From Opisthorchis felineus (taxonomy: Eukaryota > Platyhelminthes > Trematoda > Opisthorchiida > Opisthorchiidae), in the NCBI GenBank assembly GCA_004794785.1, contig SJOL01009557.1:137949-201948 (forward strand): DNA of 64,000 nucleotides, given 5' to 3'. The stretch's first letter is position 1. Every line of letters begins with the position of its first letter. Made by a program: the position numbers and the translations under genes. The notes beneath the pieces are model-generated. The model did not search any database. It worked only from the letters and a program-made list of their open reading frames with translations, and had not been told where the DNA came from. Of the stretch, positions 33,336-44,400 are shown one piece after another.

Positions 33336-35094
33336 CTGGCAAATGGGAGACAAAAGCAAGCGGATAAAGTAGTGAACTTGGCTTAGCAATATCTGTGGGT
33401 TTGTGGCTACACTGAATAATTGGTAGCTCAGACCATATTGATGAATGTTAGCTGAGCCGGGCAATTTGGTAGCATACAATCAACTCAACAAACAAATCAA
33501 CGGTCAATAGCAACCGGATAACATCTTATGATACGCTTTGTGGGCGTGTAGGTCGAGGCTGAGAACAAGGTCACTAAAACTACTCTGTTTTAGTGTAAGT
33601 GTGGGCAGACTAAGAAAGGTTGCATAGAACAAACGTAACAACACCTGCGCGGGGCGTTGCCCTGGAAAACCTCACACCGGAGAGTTTATTGATCAAGCTG
33701 AGTGGGATGACAAAAACGAAACCCGCAAGTGTCTGACATCCAGTCCCTGGGAAGTGCACTGCATCCGGATCAACACTAATAGCGAAACCAGTGCGAGCGT
33801 GCTGGTGCTTAACTGCCTCCTAACTGCAGATCATCAGGGCTTATCATGGGAATAATAAAAATTAATCCAGGGGAACCATATATATGGACAGTCCGGCCGT
33901 TGGTACCTCATCCTCATTATCCGAAGGATACATGTAACATGTGGATTAATATACATGTTTACTGCTTGTCCCCCAGCTCGAGTTTGCTTCCCTCCCAGCG
34001 TGAATATTGCGCTATCGACTGCAAACTCTACGAACTCGGGTCGGCCGTTCTGCCGCACTATTTTCAAATGTGGAGTGATGCAACACTGCTCAGCTAGACT
34101 ACCGCAGGTAACTGTCCTCAGTCCGTTTGTTTCTGAAACTCCACGATGATGAGAAATAGAAAAACTATTCAATCAACACAAATAACCCCAGACATGATTA
34201 ACGCAGACCAAGTTTACCAAGAACTAAATGTCCAAAGAGATTGTCAGGAAGGTCAGATTCCCGAAAAGAACCCCAGAATGCCCGAAACCTACTGAGACCC
34301 TAAAGCTCCGCCAAAATCTCAATAGAGAAGCCAGCAAGCATCCAGGCCAGTCAACCACTCAGTCAATTGAGCAAAAGCCGATGGGTGTTCAGGTACGCCA
34401 CAGAAGCACGACGGACTATGATGAGTGTTCAGGCATTTCATAGAAGATGCTGATTGGTGTTAACCAAACGCCAATCAGACAGTCTGAATCAGTGTCAAAA
34501 AGTGCCCTTCAAATAGCGCGAGACCGTTGTAACTTTTGCACTAGCTTGTTTGCAATAAAGCTGTTGTGTTCTTTGTTGGCGAGTCTTTTTCCGGCACTGG
34601 AGCGTTCCTGAAAGGCAGCATTAAGCAGGAAAATGAAACAACCGAAGGAAATTAGCGTAAAGCGTACCGCAATGTATACGGTAGCCAGGCATCGGTGTTG
34701 AACTCTGATGCTGTGCTGTCGATGGTGATGATGAGCTTGTAGTGTCTCTGATCGCCATCACAACACGCATAAAATCTTGAAGAGATTACAGTCACATTTC
34801 CAGATGCCAAGACAGATCAGTTCAGTGCATGGGCCAGGCAGCTGGCCTAAAGAATGGTTGCGTTATCATCACGAAAGCAAGAATGCTTTTTGATGGTGCT
34901 TAAGAACATCGGGGGAGAACGTGAGAAAAATGCGGGAGAGTAAAGTGTCGTTGCGACATATCGTGACCCTAAGGAAACCAGTCAAGACCAGTCTATTTAC
35001 ACCTTCAAGGAGCATTAAAATGAACGCATATGAGCCAGACATTGGAGTGAAACAGTAACAGGCTAGCACGATTACGAACGTCGACTAGGGCCAG

Positions 35095-36290
35095 CCAGAG
35101 AGGAATGTCGATACGCGTCTACCGTTGACGAGGGAAGTCCAGGAGGCACTCTCATTGCTTCAGCAATGAGACCAGACGGTTTGCATCCTGCACTCTTCAA
35201 AGAAGGTGGCGAGTCCGCCGGTTCTAACCTAAAGATCCTACTCCAAAATGCCCGGAATGAGGAAAAAATTCCAACAAAATGAAGCGACTGGACTGTGATC
35301 CCCATATTCAAAAGGGGTGCAAGAACATAGTGCGAAAACCACAAAGGGCATCCACCTTGTGGCCATACCTCCCGATGTGCCTTCTGGCATTACCCACGCA
35401 GGCCAAACCGTCATCGGGAGAGTCAGGCTAGCGAGAATCAGGCTTGGTTTCGCCATTGCTGGGGTTGTACCGAGCATGTCTTCAACTTGCGACAAGTGTT
35501 GGGAACGCGTTGCTCCCTTCGGCGACCGAGAATGGTCGTATTTCTCGATCTCAAATCTGCTCTTTACTCCGTCGATCGTCAGGAAATGTGGCAGTGTCTG
35601 GCGATGAAGTGAGTTCCTTTGAAATTCTCGTCTCTCGTGGACGCGTACGTGTCTACGGCAAATCCTCTACCGAGTTCACCACATTCAGTGAGGTCAGAGG
35701 ATGTTCTCCGTCACCCTCTCTCTTCAACTTCGTAAGCGACATGTTGCTTGAATCTTCTTTATTTACCTCTAGCACTTCGGGGATCGAAAAACTACCAAGA
35801 AATTCGCTTACGGGCATTAAGTACACCGACGATATCGCTCTTCTTGTATCAGACCCTTTAGATATACAGATTATTTTAAATAACCTAAGTAATTCTGCTG
35901 CACAGTTCGGTATGCGTTTCGCAATCGTAGAATGTAAAGTGCGGCTGCAAGATTGAACTTGAACCTCGTGTTTGTAAATCAACCGATCGATGCAGTATAT
36001 AAGTTCATTTACCTGGACAGCTGAATAAGCCCCGGCGGACGGCGAAAAACGAGATCATTTACCAAACTCGGAAAGCAAGGGTAGCATTTGCAAACCTCCG
36101 ACGCCTGTGGCGCCAATGTGACATCAGCTTGCCTGTCAAGGGTAAGGTGTACAATGCGGAGACCCATCTGTCCTACTCTGTGGATCAGAGAAATGGTAGT
36201 TGCGTGTGGAAGATCTTCGGATGTCCTGTGTTTGACCATAGGTGCCTCTGAAGCTTTACGAGTCTAGCGGGAACACCAGATCAGTAATGC
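35095..36290 (+). pseudogene. RTE-type reverse transcriptase relic
   Basis: Plus-strand fragments in three frames follow the RT order of fluke RTE-like retrotransposons: AMRPDGLHPALFKEGGES (about 35161-35214), NEEKIPTK and WTVIPIFKRGART, then CENHKGIHLVAI, FLDLKS-like VDRQEMWQCLA (about 35565-35605), the catalytic-box equivalent KYTDDIALLVSD (about 35818-35855; family YADD), and FGMRF. Downstream weak matches continue to about 36290. Several stops and frameshifts make it dead. It is antisense to the host gene. Confidence 0.75.
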
Positions 36291-36742
36291 TGAAGTATGC
36301 CAGATGGGTTTCGGGAAAGGTTATTCTCCCTCGACAGATCAATGGTTAGGGTCTCTGACACATATGGCTGTATCATGCAGCCGACAACCGTCTTTCATCG
36401 AAGCTATCGCCTTCACGGCGTGGTTCTCAATCTCTGCCGCGCCGAACAAACAGAGTAATTCCATGTCAATTGAATGGATCATCGCCTCCGACGCGTAGCC
36501 CTCATTTCTTTATTTTCCTTATCCTCGGTGAACGAGGCTGTAGCAGCCGGAAGCACTGCATTCCGAGGTTCGTGAGCTGAAAAACTGAAAAGAACTGAGA
36601 ATAAGCTACAAACCGTATACCAATGGTACGTCGGTTCCAGCCATTACACGTTACGTCATCGAAAGGTGGGAGTGTGGGAGGTTATGGGGACGCCATGACC
36701 AGTTAGCTCGCATTGAATTAGCTGGGCAGCTGAGCAAAAAAA

Positions 36743-36926
36743 TCATTCAGCTATAGCACCCTTTCGGTGCCTAACTGCCATGCCACCAGAAGGAATCACG
36801 AGGGCTGGTTTACTGCCAGGTAGCCCAAGCCTAGACAGGGGAAGTCGACAGGCAGAGGTCGGGTTCGAACCACGGACCTTCCGGTCAGTAAATTCGCGCT
36901 CTAACCACTTGAGCCATCTCGCCCCC
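36743..36926 (-). repeat. SINE family 1 copy, reverse
   Basis: The best-preserved reverse copy. The minus strand starts GGCGAGATGGCTCAAGTGGT, an A-box-like head with one extra base, and has GGTTCGAACCCG as B box. The 3' body ends at TAGCACCCTTTCGGTGCC (plus-strand reading). Confidence 0.8.
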
Positions 36927-37009
36927 CCTGCTGCGCCATAGGCATCTGAGATTAGCAAAAGGTGCCATAACTCTCCCGACTCGAAAAGCAATCTCACCTA
37001 CAGCCAGCC

Positions 37010-37145
37010 CCGCCGGAACTAGTACAACTGCCCAGATGAACAAATTGATCTATCACGTCGATTGGCTCATCTGCAAGCATGAGGTTTGGGTTTGATCCCA
37101 CTCGCTCTAGTAGCAGAGCCCCACAATTTGCACATGTGGAGCGCA
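37010..37145 (+). repeat. SINE family 3 copy
   Basis: Matches 9262-9385 over CGATTGGCTCATCTGCAAGC and GGTTTGGGTTTGATCCCA (B-box-like), followed by TAGTAGCAGAGCC. Confidence 0.5.
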
Positions 37146-37317
37146 TAGAAACAATGTGACGGAATTACTTGGTTATTAAAAATGACTTGTATCCTCGATG
37201 ATGATGATGAACCATGGACAGCATTATCGTCTGCATACTCAGGGTGTCAGCGGACTCCCCGGGAGCATTCTTGCCCCTAAGGTTTCAGAGGTAGGCAGAG
37301 GAGTCTGAGACAATGAA

Positions 37318-38420
37318 TCAATAACAACGTTGAAGGTGAATGGCGAGATAACAGCATTGTCTTACACCGCTGGACGAGGTGAACTCAGGCGAAGGATTGC
37401 TGTATACTGGTTCACACCCACGGCGGTTCGCAAAAAATGCCCTCATAAGGGATACAAATTTAGAAGAGATATCTCTAATCGCCAAACATTGCCAGCGTTT
37501 CTGATGATCCACAGAGTCAAATGCAGCTTTCAGATAAGGAAAAATGACCAAAGTGGGACGGCTGAAAGAGTGGCGCAGCTCTAGAACCTGTTTCAAGGTA
37601 AAGCTGAGCTTGATATAGTTCTAGTGGTTAAGGCGCGAACTGACCAAAAAGTTCATGGTTCGAACCCAACAACGGCATCTCGGCTGCTCCTGTCTAGGTT
37701 CAGGCAACCTGGAAGTAGCTTAGCTCTCGTGACTCCACCGGGTGGCGCGGCAACTAGTCACCGAAAGAGTGCTACGTGTGTACGTTTCAAGTTAAATATA
37801 CATTCAGTGCATCCACGGACAGGGCGAACTCCAGCTTGATTCTCACCGGACAACCGACCAACCTGCGCAAAATAGTGAAACAGAACACAGTGAATGCGAC
37901 AGCTACCAGGATTGTGCCATGGGTTTTTTCGCAGGACGTTCGTGCGCCTTTTTGAAGACTGGGATCAAGTTTGAGGCGCCCCGTTCTCCTGGTATTCTGT
38001 TTCCGTTTCAAACCTTCCGCAGTGGGGTTGTCAGGCTGTTTGCCGAGGCTTCACCACCTTTGAAGATTGTGAAATGCAGATCATCCATGTCAGGTAACTT
38101 GTCACGTTGCAGTAATGCTATTTCATGCCCGATTTCTGTTGTTGAGGGTGGGCTGGCGTTGATGTTCCATTCCGGCTCGTTGGGTTCTTCCAGAGGTTGT
38201 TCTGCTTTCAGTCTTGGGGCTAAGTGTAACTGTCACACAGTCGGTACCACGAGCTACTGCTTCGGGATGGCAGAAGGGAGCTGGCATGGCCCCAGGACGT
38301 GGGGAGTAAGACATAATCGGCCAACCCCTAATGCGACTAGGCACAGCACGAGCTTTTTGAGAAACGCCAATCTCTTTGGTCTTAAAAGCATTTCGACCGT
38401 ATTGAATAATGCGCCGGCAG
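37318..38420 (-). pseudogene. RTE-type reverse transcriptase relic split by a SINE
   Basis: On the minus strand the 38420-37830 part gives ALLQRDKLPDMDDLHFTIFK, GGEASANSL, then KVWNGNRIPGE and LIPVFKKAHER, the N-terminal RT blocks. The 37596-37318 part gives LELRHSFSRPTLVIF, LKAAFDSVDH (the FDxVDH box with its catalytic Asp) and SSGVRQCCYLAI. Between the two lies a forward SINE of family 1 at about 37611-37785. The same RT family occurs in the opposite orientation at 35.1-36.3 kb. Stops and frame changes make it inactive. Confidence 0.75.
37611..37785 (+). repeat. SINE family 1 copy, forward, inserted in an RT relic
   Basis: Reads AGTGGTTAAGGCGCGAACTG (A-box region), GGTTCGAACCCAAC (B box), CTGTCTAGGTTCAGGCAACC and CCACCGGGTGGCGCGGCAAC. 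It interrupts the minus-strand RT at a point where family proteins are continuous, so it inserted later than the RT. Confidence 0.75.
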
Positions 38421-38959
38421 ACATGGCCAACTGTTGAGCGATCGAAGTGTGTGGTTTTTAGGGTCGACCTTTTCTAACCCGTGCTTCCTCGGGGAAGGCA
38501 GAACCGCTGCTTCCATAAACATGGACATGCTGGTCACCTGACAGAAACACTTTAATGCCTTCACACGCCTACCGCAGAGAGTAGTACAACTATACCTCCA
38601 GACCACTCAATGACACGATCTCTTACAGTATGGGGACCCTTTGTTTTTCGTCGGGCTGCTCCACGCTGGCCTTCCTGGCATGTTTGAACCATGAGGAACC
38701 CAGTTCAATTCAGTGTAGCCTGCAAGATCTTTGCAGGGTGTGTATTATTTTCAGTGGCAGTGAAATGCAGCGTTTAGAAATAAGAGTAAGTGGCAAATTC
38801 TTGATATTCATTATTTTAGCCGCTTCTATCACAGAGGTGCTTTGCAGGTGCAATATTGACCATAAATATGGTTACCTATTTGTCCACCGTTTGTCTGTCC
38901 GCCTACTTGCCCATCGACCAGCCAGTACTGTTAACTCCAGTAGTTTGTGAATATAATCC

Positions 38960-39640
38960 GATCCTATATTCACATAGTTCTTGGTGTAGAAGAGTTTATG
39001 GTGAGCTCCCTCAAAGCTTCTCTACAAAAAGTGATGTCTGACAAGAATGTCGACTTTCACCGTTCGTGTTCAAATTCACCACTGATAAAACAATGAGGCG
39101 ACCGCTGAAATGTCTTCAAAGCCCTGGTGTTCAAATCGTTGCCGATAAGAACTTTGTAGATCTGGAGTACTCAGACGATATCGCCTTCATCTTTGAAGAA
39201 CACACAGTCTCTGAACATATCCCGTACAATTCAAGGGGAATAATTGGAGGATGTGGAGAACTTTAAATACCTCGGTAGTTGTATTAGCTCTGACGGAAGT
39301 GCGTCTGATGAAGTCAGTGCGCGAATCTCAAAGATGCAAATCACGTTTGCTAATTTGCTTTACTTGCGGTGACAAAACGATATGTAACTGGGTCCCAAGT
39401 GTCGCGTGTACCTGACTATAGTAAGGGCTGTATTGTTGAATGGTCGCGAGACGGCTTCTGCGGATAGATGACGAGGCGTCTTCAGGTTTTCGACCACTGA
39501 TGCCTCAGAAGCGTGGCCGATGTCGTATTGTAAACTGCTTACCAGATAGTCTGGTTGAGCGTTTGGAGGCATAGGCGCCTCAGACAGCTTGCGATACGCC
39601 AGCACCATATCCCTTCCCATACCCACTTTTACCTTTTTAC
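38960..39640 (+). pseudogene. RTE-type reverse transcriptase 3' relic
   Basis: Plus-strand fragments: GELPQSFSTKSDV (about 39000-39040), LSPFVFKFTTDKTMRRPL, VDLEYSDDIAFIFEE (about 39155-39200; catalytic box EYADD changed to EYSDD), then FKYLGSCISSDGSASDEVSA (about 39265-39325) and RAVLLNGRET (about 39425-39455). The order matches the palm/thumb and C-terminal part of RTE elements. It is broken by stops and lies in intron 1, antisense to the host gene. Confidence 0.75.
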
Positions 39641-39957
39641 TTTAAATATAATTGGATAAACTTTGTGACTGGACGGCATTGAAGCATTAGTGTTGAAACT
39701 GATGTTGCTGTCTCTGACGATGGTGACCACCAAAAAATGTCAGAGGGAAACTTAGAAAGACTTCATTTTTGGTGGATTTGAACTGGAAAACCATGTTGGG
39801 TCCCAGCGATCAATCATTGAAGAGCACATATTTTCTCCGGCAAAACCGAGAGAATTCGGATGACCGGTATGACGCTCCCGAATAACCATAGATTATGACA
39901 GACCCACCGGTGGGCAACTAGCAACGTTTACTGGGGATGTCTAGAATAAATAAAATA

Positions 39958-40127
39958 ACCGTTCAGTTGTAGCACCCTTCCGGTGCCTAGCTGCCATGCC
40001 AACGGAAGGAGGCACGAGGGCTGTGATACTGCCAGATTGCCCAAACCTAGATAGTCGATATGTAGGGGGTTGGGTTCTAACCGGGGACCCCCCCCCGGTC
40101 CGTCGCCTTAACCACTGAGCTATTTCG
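39958..40127 (-). repeat. SINE family 1 copy, reverse, next to exon 1
   Basis: Plus-strand body GTTGTAGCACCC, GGTGCCTAGCTGCCATGCC and GATACTGCCAGATTGCCC. On the minus strand the A-box head GAAATAGCTCAGTGGTTAAG is clear. The B box is altered (GTTAGAACCC) and a run of nine C sits beside it. The copy ends 89 bp from the exon 1 donor. Confidence 0.75.
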
Positions 40128-40216
40128 AACCCTGATATCTAGACCATTCTAGTGATTGAAAAGAACGTAAAATCTCATACCATTTGAACCAATACATATC
40201 ACCAACTTTTACTCAC

Positions 40217-40561
40217 CTTATATTCAATGTTCCCTGCCTCAACCTCCGGTGGTAACTGATGAGGCATAAGCGCGGAAACGCAACCACAACTCTCGGAACT
40301 CCACAAGTTCGAACTGCTTCTGGTAGGCACTGATAATCCATGGGCTCTTTTCCAGCAAGTTCCGCAGCACGTGTCATCATGTGGGTCAAAATGGCGCTCG
40401 TACTCAAACCCGGTACCAACAAGCAATGAATCCAATGCAAGATAAAAAGAGGCCGGTCTAGCTAGTTTCCTGCCAGCCTTTCGATCGTTTTTTTGTGGAT
40501 TTTGTGGGCTTTGTTTGAAATTATCCTCGTTGTTCGAAAAATACCGTGCAAGATCGTCCAT
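40217..40561 (-). CDS. GTPBP2: GTPBP2-like GTPase, exon 1 (start codon exon)
   Basis: Encodes residues 1-115. The exon ends with LPPEVEAGNIEYK, the conserved block that precedes KLVNP in GTPBP2, followed by a strong donor AAG|GTGAGT, phase 0. The first ATG after an upstream in-frame TAG gives MDDLARYF, which lies in the expected place for the start. Residues of about 10-35 are rich in Asn, Gln, Lys and Arg, like the basic N-terminus of the family. Residues of about 40-100 have no obvious family counterpart and carry a Cys-rich patch (DDTCCGTCW). Another frame is also open across that middle part, so a short unrecognised intron or a sequence error is possible. The last 15 residues are secure; the N-terminal part is less so. 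A SINE lies about 90 bp downstream of the donor, inside intron 1. Confidence 0.75.
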
Positions 40562-41479
40562 ACCTTTCACCAGTTCGCCAGACTACATCTTATCCTCAAG
40601 AGGAAAGCCGGAACGTCGAACCACCGCGCTCGAACGACCTTGACAATTGTGGTGCAGCTGAATTTCCAATGCGATCCCATCCATTTTCGGTTCTGGGCCG
40701 AAGAGGTTTTCTGCTTCCTGGTTGCCCCACCACGTCCTATATCTTCTTTTTTAGCTGGCAATGCGTTTGGGTCAAATCCGGAGTCTACTTTTTTTGGAAT
40801 TATTTTCTCTGGAATTGGTGAAATTGTTATGCGAATGGAATTAAATGAGGTGAAAATTCTCAGGTTGCAAACAACGTGTTATTGATGGCAAATATGCCTG
40901 AGGTGTGAGCATTCCCACTGTCGTTTCATCGACACAGAGGTGTATGAAATCTTAGCCAGCCACCCTGTGCACTGAGTTTTCCCATCTTCTAAAGCTGCAG
41001 GTTGCTTCTTGAACATCAGGCGGAAGCGTTCAAGTGAAATCGACCGGATCGGAACATATATGCAGTGATTCCGGAAGTTTATCACCGCCATCTGCCAGGC
41101 GCTCCAAACGAAGGCGTGGAGACACGAGCATAACACTTCAGGCAGGGTTGTAGAGATGACCAGGCTAAGTTCCCGACCGATGGACCCTCCTTGACACCTG
41201 CTCAGATATTAGGCATGGGACAAGAGTCTGATAGCGTGAGGATGAGGATAAATGGGCCAGGGAATCAAACTGCGAACAACATCTGAAATTTAACGAAAGC
41301 TAGGGGAACATGGCCAGCGGAAATGTCCTATAGCACTCATTTCCTAAGAGCGCACTGTCTTGTGGCTTTTGATGCCACTGAATCCCAGGTAGAGGATCCG
41401 GGGATGACATACGACCGGAGCTCACAGTTTCTTCAAGAAATGCTGGACAAAACCCCTGGTCCTGAAGAGCGAGGTACTC

Positions 41480-44400
41480 GCATCTTTCGAAACTTATGAC
41501 CTTGTCAGCACAGCCCGAACGGGAGCCGACCGATGAAAATTTTCTCGCAAGTCAAGGGAAGATGAAAATCGCGTTATGTCGCGAGTATGGACACAGAGAG
41601 TTATGGAGATTATCGTGCGCCAGAAATCAACCCAGACTAGTGCACCCATTTCAAAGATGGTGTAACAGAATTGCGCAGAACTTGAGAAGATTACGACCTT
41701 CTTATTGTAAACTTTTGAGTGGTCGACAGGCGAGTATTTATAAACCGACCAATAACCCGGGTACCACGCACACAAGATCAAATCCAATCTTTTGCGTAGC
41801 TTTTCTGAACGTCGGAAGCATGATGTGGCACAGTGGCTTACCTGCAAAAAGTCAGATATAAAGGGTTTGGTAAATTTTAACCGTTTGAGAATGTGTACGA
41901 TGAAGAATCATACTGTCCTGATTACAGCCACTTTAAGTACGACAGGAAGCAAAACCACACCTCAATGTACTTCTCTATGTCAAACGTGGCACTCATTTCT
42001 GCCTGACATGGACCACAGCGAAGATCAATCAACCGAAATGTTTTGATGCAAAATACCAAGATCCCAAACTGATTTATACGCTGGAGCTTTGTATAGAGAC
42101 CCAGAGAGCACGTCTTCCGGCTGGACAATTCAGGCCCAGCAATATTTGTGGAAACGGCACTTTCTGCTACTTGGTGGCTTGAACTTTCCGCATGTCGGCC
42201 GGGCAAACTGTTCCTGTATACGTTGCAGCGCAGATCTCTAAGGGAGATTCCCGGAGGCAACCATTGTGCTAGGATTAAAACAACACGTACGAAATGCTAC
42301 ACGGTCCATATTCGGGCACTCCCAGCCAAGTTTGGACCTGCTGTTCAAACAAAAGTAACAACTTGATGGAGTAGCTCTTGAGGAACCGATGAATGACAGT
42401 GATCACGGCGGAACTGCCCGTATCCACTCACAAAATGCGTGCTCGGCTACGCGAGAAGACAGGAGACACTTCAAAAACTTATGTGGACGCCTTGTGTTGT
42501 GAGGGACAGTAGTTGAATTGGCCTGGCTCGATCATGGAAAATGTCGTTACCTGCTGCTCGACATTAATAAAAAATCTAGTCGAACGGTATGGTCCGTTTT
42601 TGCCCCTTAACTAAACTGGTCTTGTAGCCACTCTCAATGCTATGACAGTATTATGTACCCCCACCAAAGGCGGCCGGCAACTGTGGAAGCAGGCTACCTC
42701 ATCAAACCATCCTGCTGATTACGATGCATTCAACCAACAACGTAAAAGCTTGAAGCAGTGAAGCTTCGCAAGCCTCGGAGCTACCACCTACGCCTTGCGT
42801 GGGAGGTGAAGACAACCCCACGGATGAACTATTCACATACAAACAAACGACTGAAGGTTTCAGACATGCTGACGATTTTGAAGAACGTGGATGCCAATCT
42901 GGTAGCAACTGATGATGGGGGTATCAGGACTTGCAAACAAGCTTTCTCCTGTGTTCCCTGCTGGAAACCAGAACTATCAGCCGGTGATAACCACATGCTC
43001 TGAACTTGACACATCCCGCGCTTTCCAGAAGGAGTGGGCACATCATTGTGTCCGCTCGGTTCATCTAACCTTCCTGGATGCGGCGGCTTCTGTTATCTTA
43101 TTCTAAGGACCTCTGCGGACTTCATCACTCATCCTTTGACGACGCCGCAAATAAGTGGCTGGAAGATGGTGTTTTACAGCAAGAGTGGAAGTAACAAGCG
43201 GTCGAACAAGGTACGAAAAGTGAAGACAAGAGCAATCCTTGGATTTACCGACCCATCTGCTTGACACTCATCCATACCAAAGTTCTCCAAAAATAGTGAA
43301 AAAACTCTCTTTCCACTCCTAAAAGCCTTACTCAATGTAGGTTTTTCGGAGGAATATCATGCATTAGCAATTTACAAGCCATCTACCACGCCTGGGTGCA
43401 GGCTGTGGGTGGCGGACAATAAGCAGTTGTGACTATGGAATATCTTGGCTAGGCATTCAATCAAGTAGATCATTTCAAACTGCTTGAAAATTTGTGCGAA
43501 AACGAAGTTGGCGGAATTCTTAAGCTTTGGCTCCCCTGCTCTCTTTGCGGGAGACACTGGAAGGTTTACCAACCACTACATTGCATGGCATCTAACGCCA
43601 CAGGAAACCGTTTTTGGACTACTGCTTTTTCTCATTTATATTACTGACCTCCCAGGTGGGTTGAAGTTGTCATTTTTGCTGTTCGCTGACGACATGAAAC
43701 TCTAAGGAAAGCACTTAAGTTCCTGGAAGGCCAGGAAATGTTACCACTGGTCCTGCAAAGACTTTCCGAAATGTCTGATGAAAGAAAGCTGCGAAGCCAT
43801 CCGGAGAAATTTGAAATCCTGTCTGCAGGATGGTGTACGTACCGGGGCACTTACTTTCTAGACGGACAGGACTTACTTTCGAGCACTAATACCAAGGACT
43901 ACGGCACTCAATCCCGTGCCGCTTTAGGGACGAAGGACCACATCACCGGCGGTTAGTGCACGTTTTGTCATTGAACAGAAGTTTTCCACTGTGGACGGAG
44001 GAATTGGCCATTGCTATTCACTCAGTCTTTGTTTGACCAACATTGCCTTTCCAGCATACCCTCTCGTGTCCAGAGGCAAGAAACACGAGGCAGAAAGCGT
44101 GTAACCTAGAGCTGCGAGGATGGCTTTACGACTGCGGCCTAGAGCATTGTCGGATAGATAGAGGAAATCGAAATTGTGCATGCTGGAATGCAGGCGAATT
44201 AGGATTGACCTAATTGATTTTGCCTTTATCGTACGCCTAGGATACTCCTCCCATAATAGGTTCCTGTTCCGTGTGCAAAGAAACACCATTACCAGGGACC
44301 AACCACCCGAGTTCAGTGTATAGCGTGCGGATGACGCACCGGAAGACTACAGTTTCGCTCGAAGTCATACCTGTCTGGAATGAATTACCACATGCAATTG

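Larger units (their letters stand above)
33336..40216 (-). other. GTPBP2-like intron 1 (6.9 kb)
   Basis: Full of insertions: RTE-type RT relics at about 35095-36290 (+), 37318-38420 (-) and 38960-39640 (+); SINE family 1 copies at 36743-36926 (-), 37611-37785 (+) and 39958-40127 (-); and a family 3 SINE at 37010-37145. The part 33.4-35.0 kb shows nothing recognised. Confidence 0.85.
5596..40561 (-). other. GTPBP2: GTPBP2-like gene, whole coding span (7 exons)
   Basis: Gene-level entry. Seven minus-strand coding exons are joined at GT/AG sites with compatible phases: 40217-40561, 33000-33335, 19125-19376, 16768-17105, 13625-14033, 10012-10602 and 5596-6267. They give about 980 codons, whereas vertebrate GTPBP2 is about 600. 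The family consists of GTPases related to EF1A/HBS1. In vertebrates they are linked to ribosome rescue with the Pelota system, and they act in the cytosol. GTPBP2 is preferred over GTPBP1 because of the strongly GTPBP2-like blocks LVTQMKWRL in exon 2 and [12 protein letters not shown] in exon 3. The extra length lies in exons 1, 5 and 6 and in a long C-terminal tail. Seen: motifs, splice sites and phases. Inferred: the start codon and the absence of further exons. No 5'-UTR exon or poly(A) site was assigned. Confidence 0.9.

Noticed and set aside
37919..38437. A 172-codon plus-strand frame, one of the longest in the window
   Set aside because: It lies antisense over the minus-strand RT relic, whose blocks (DMDDLHFTIFKGGEAS, KVWNGNRIPGE) explain the sequence. 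The plus frame has no recognisable motif.
38960..39640. A host gene with a YSDD motif
   Set aside because: The surrounding blocks (FKYLGSCISSDGS, RAVLLNGRET) place it firmly in RTE-type retrotransposons.
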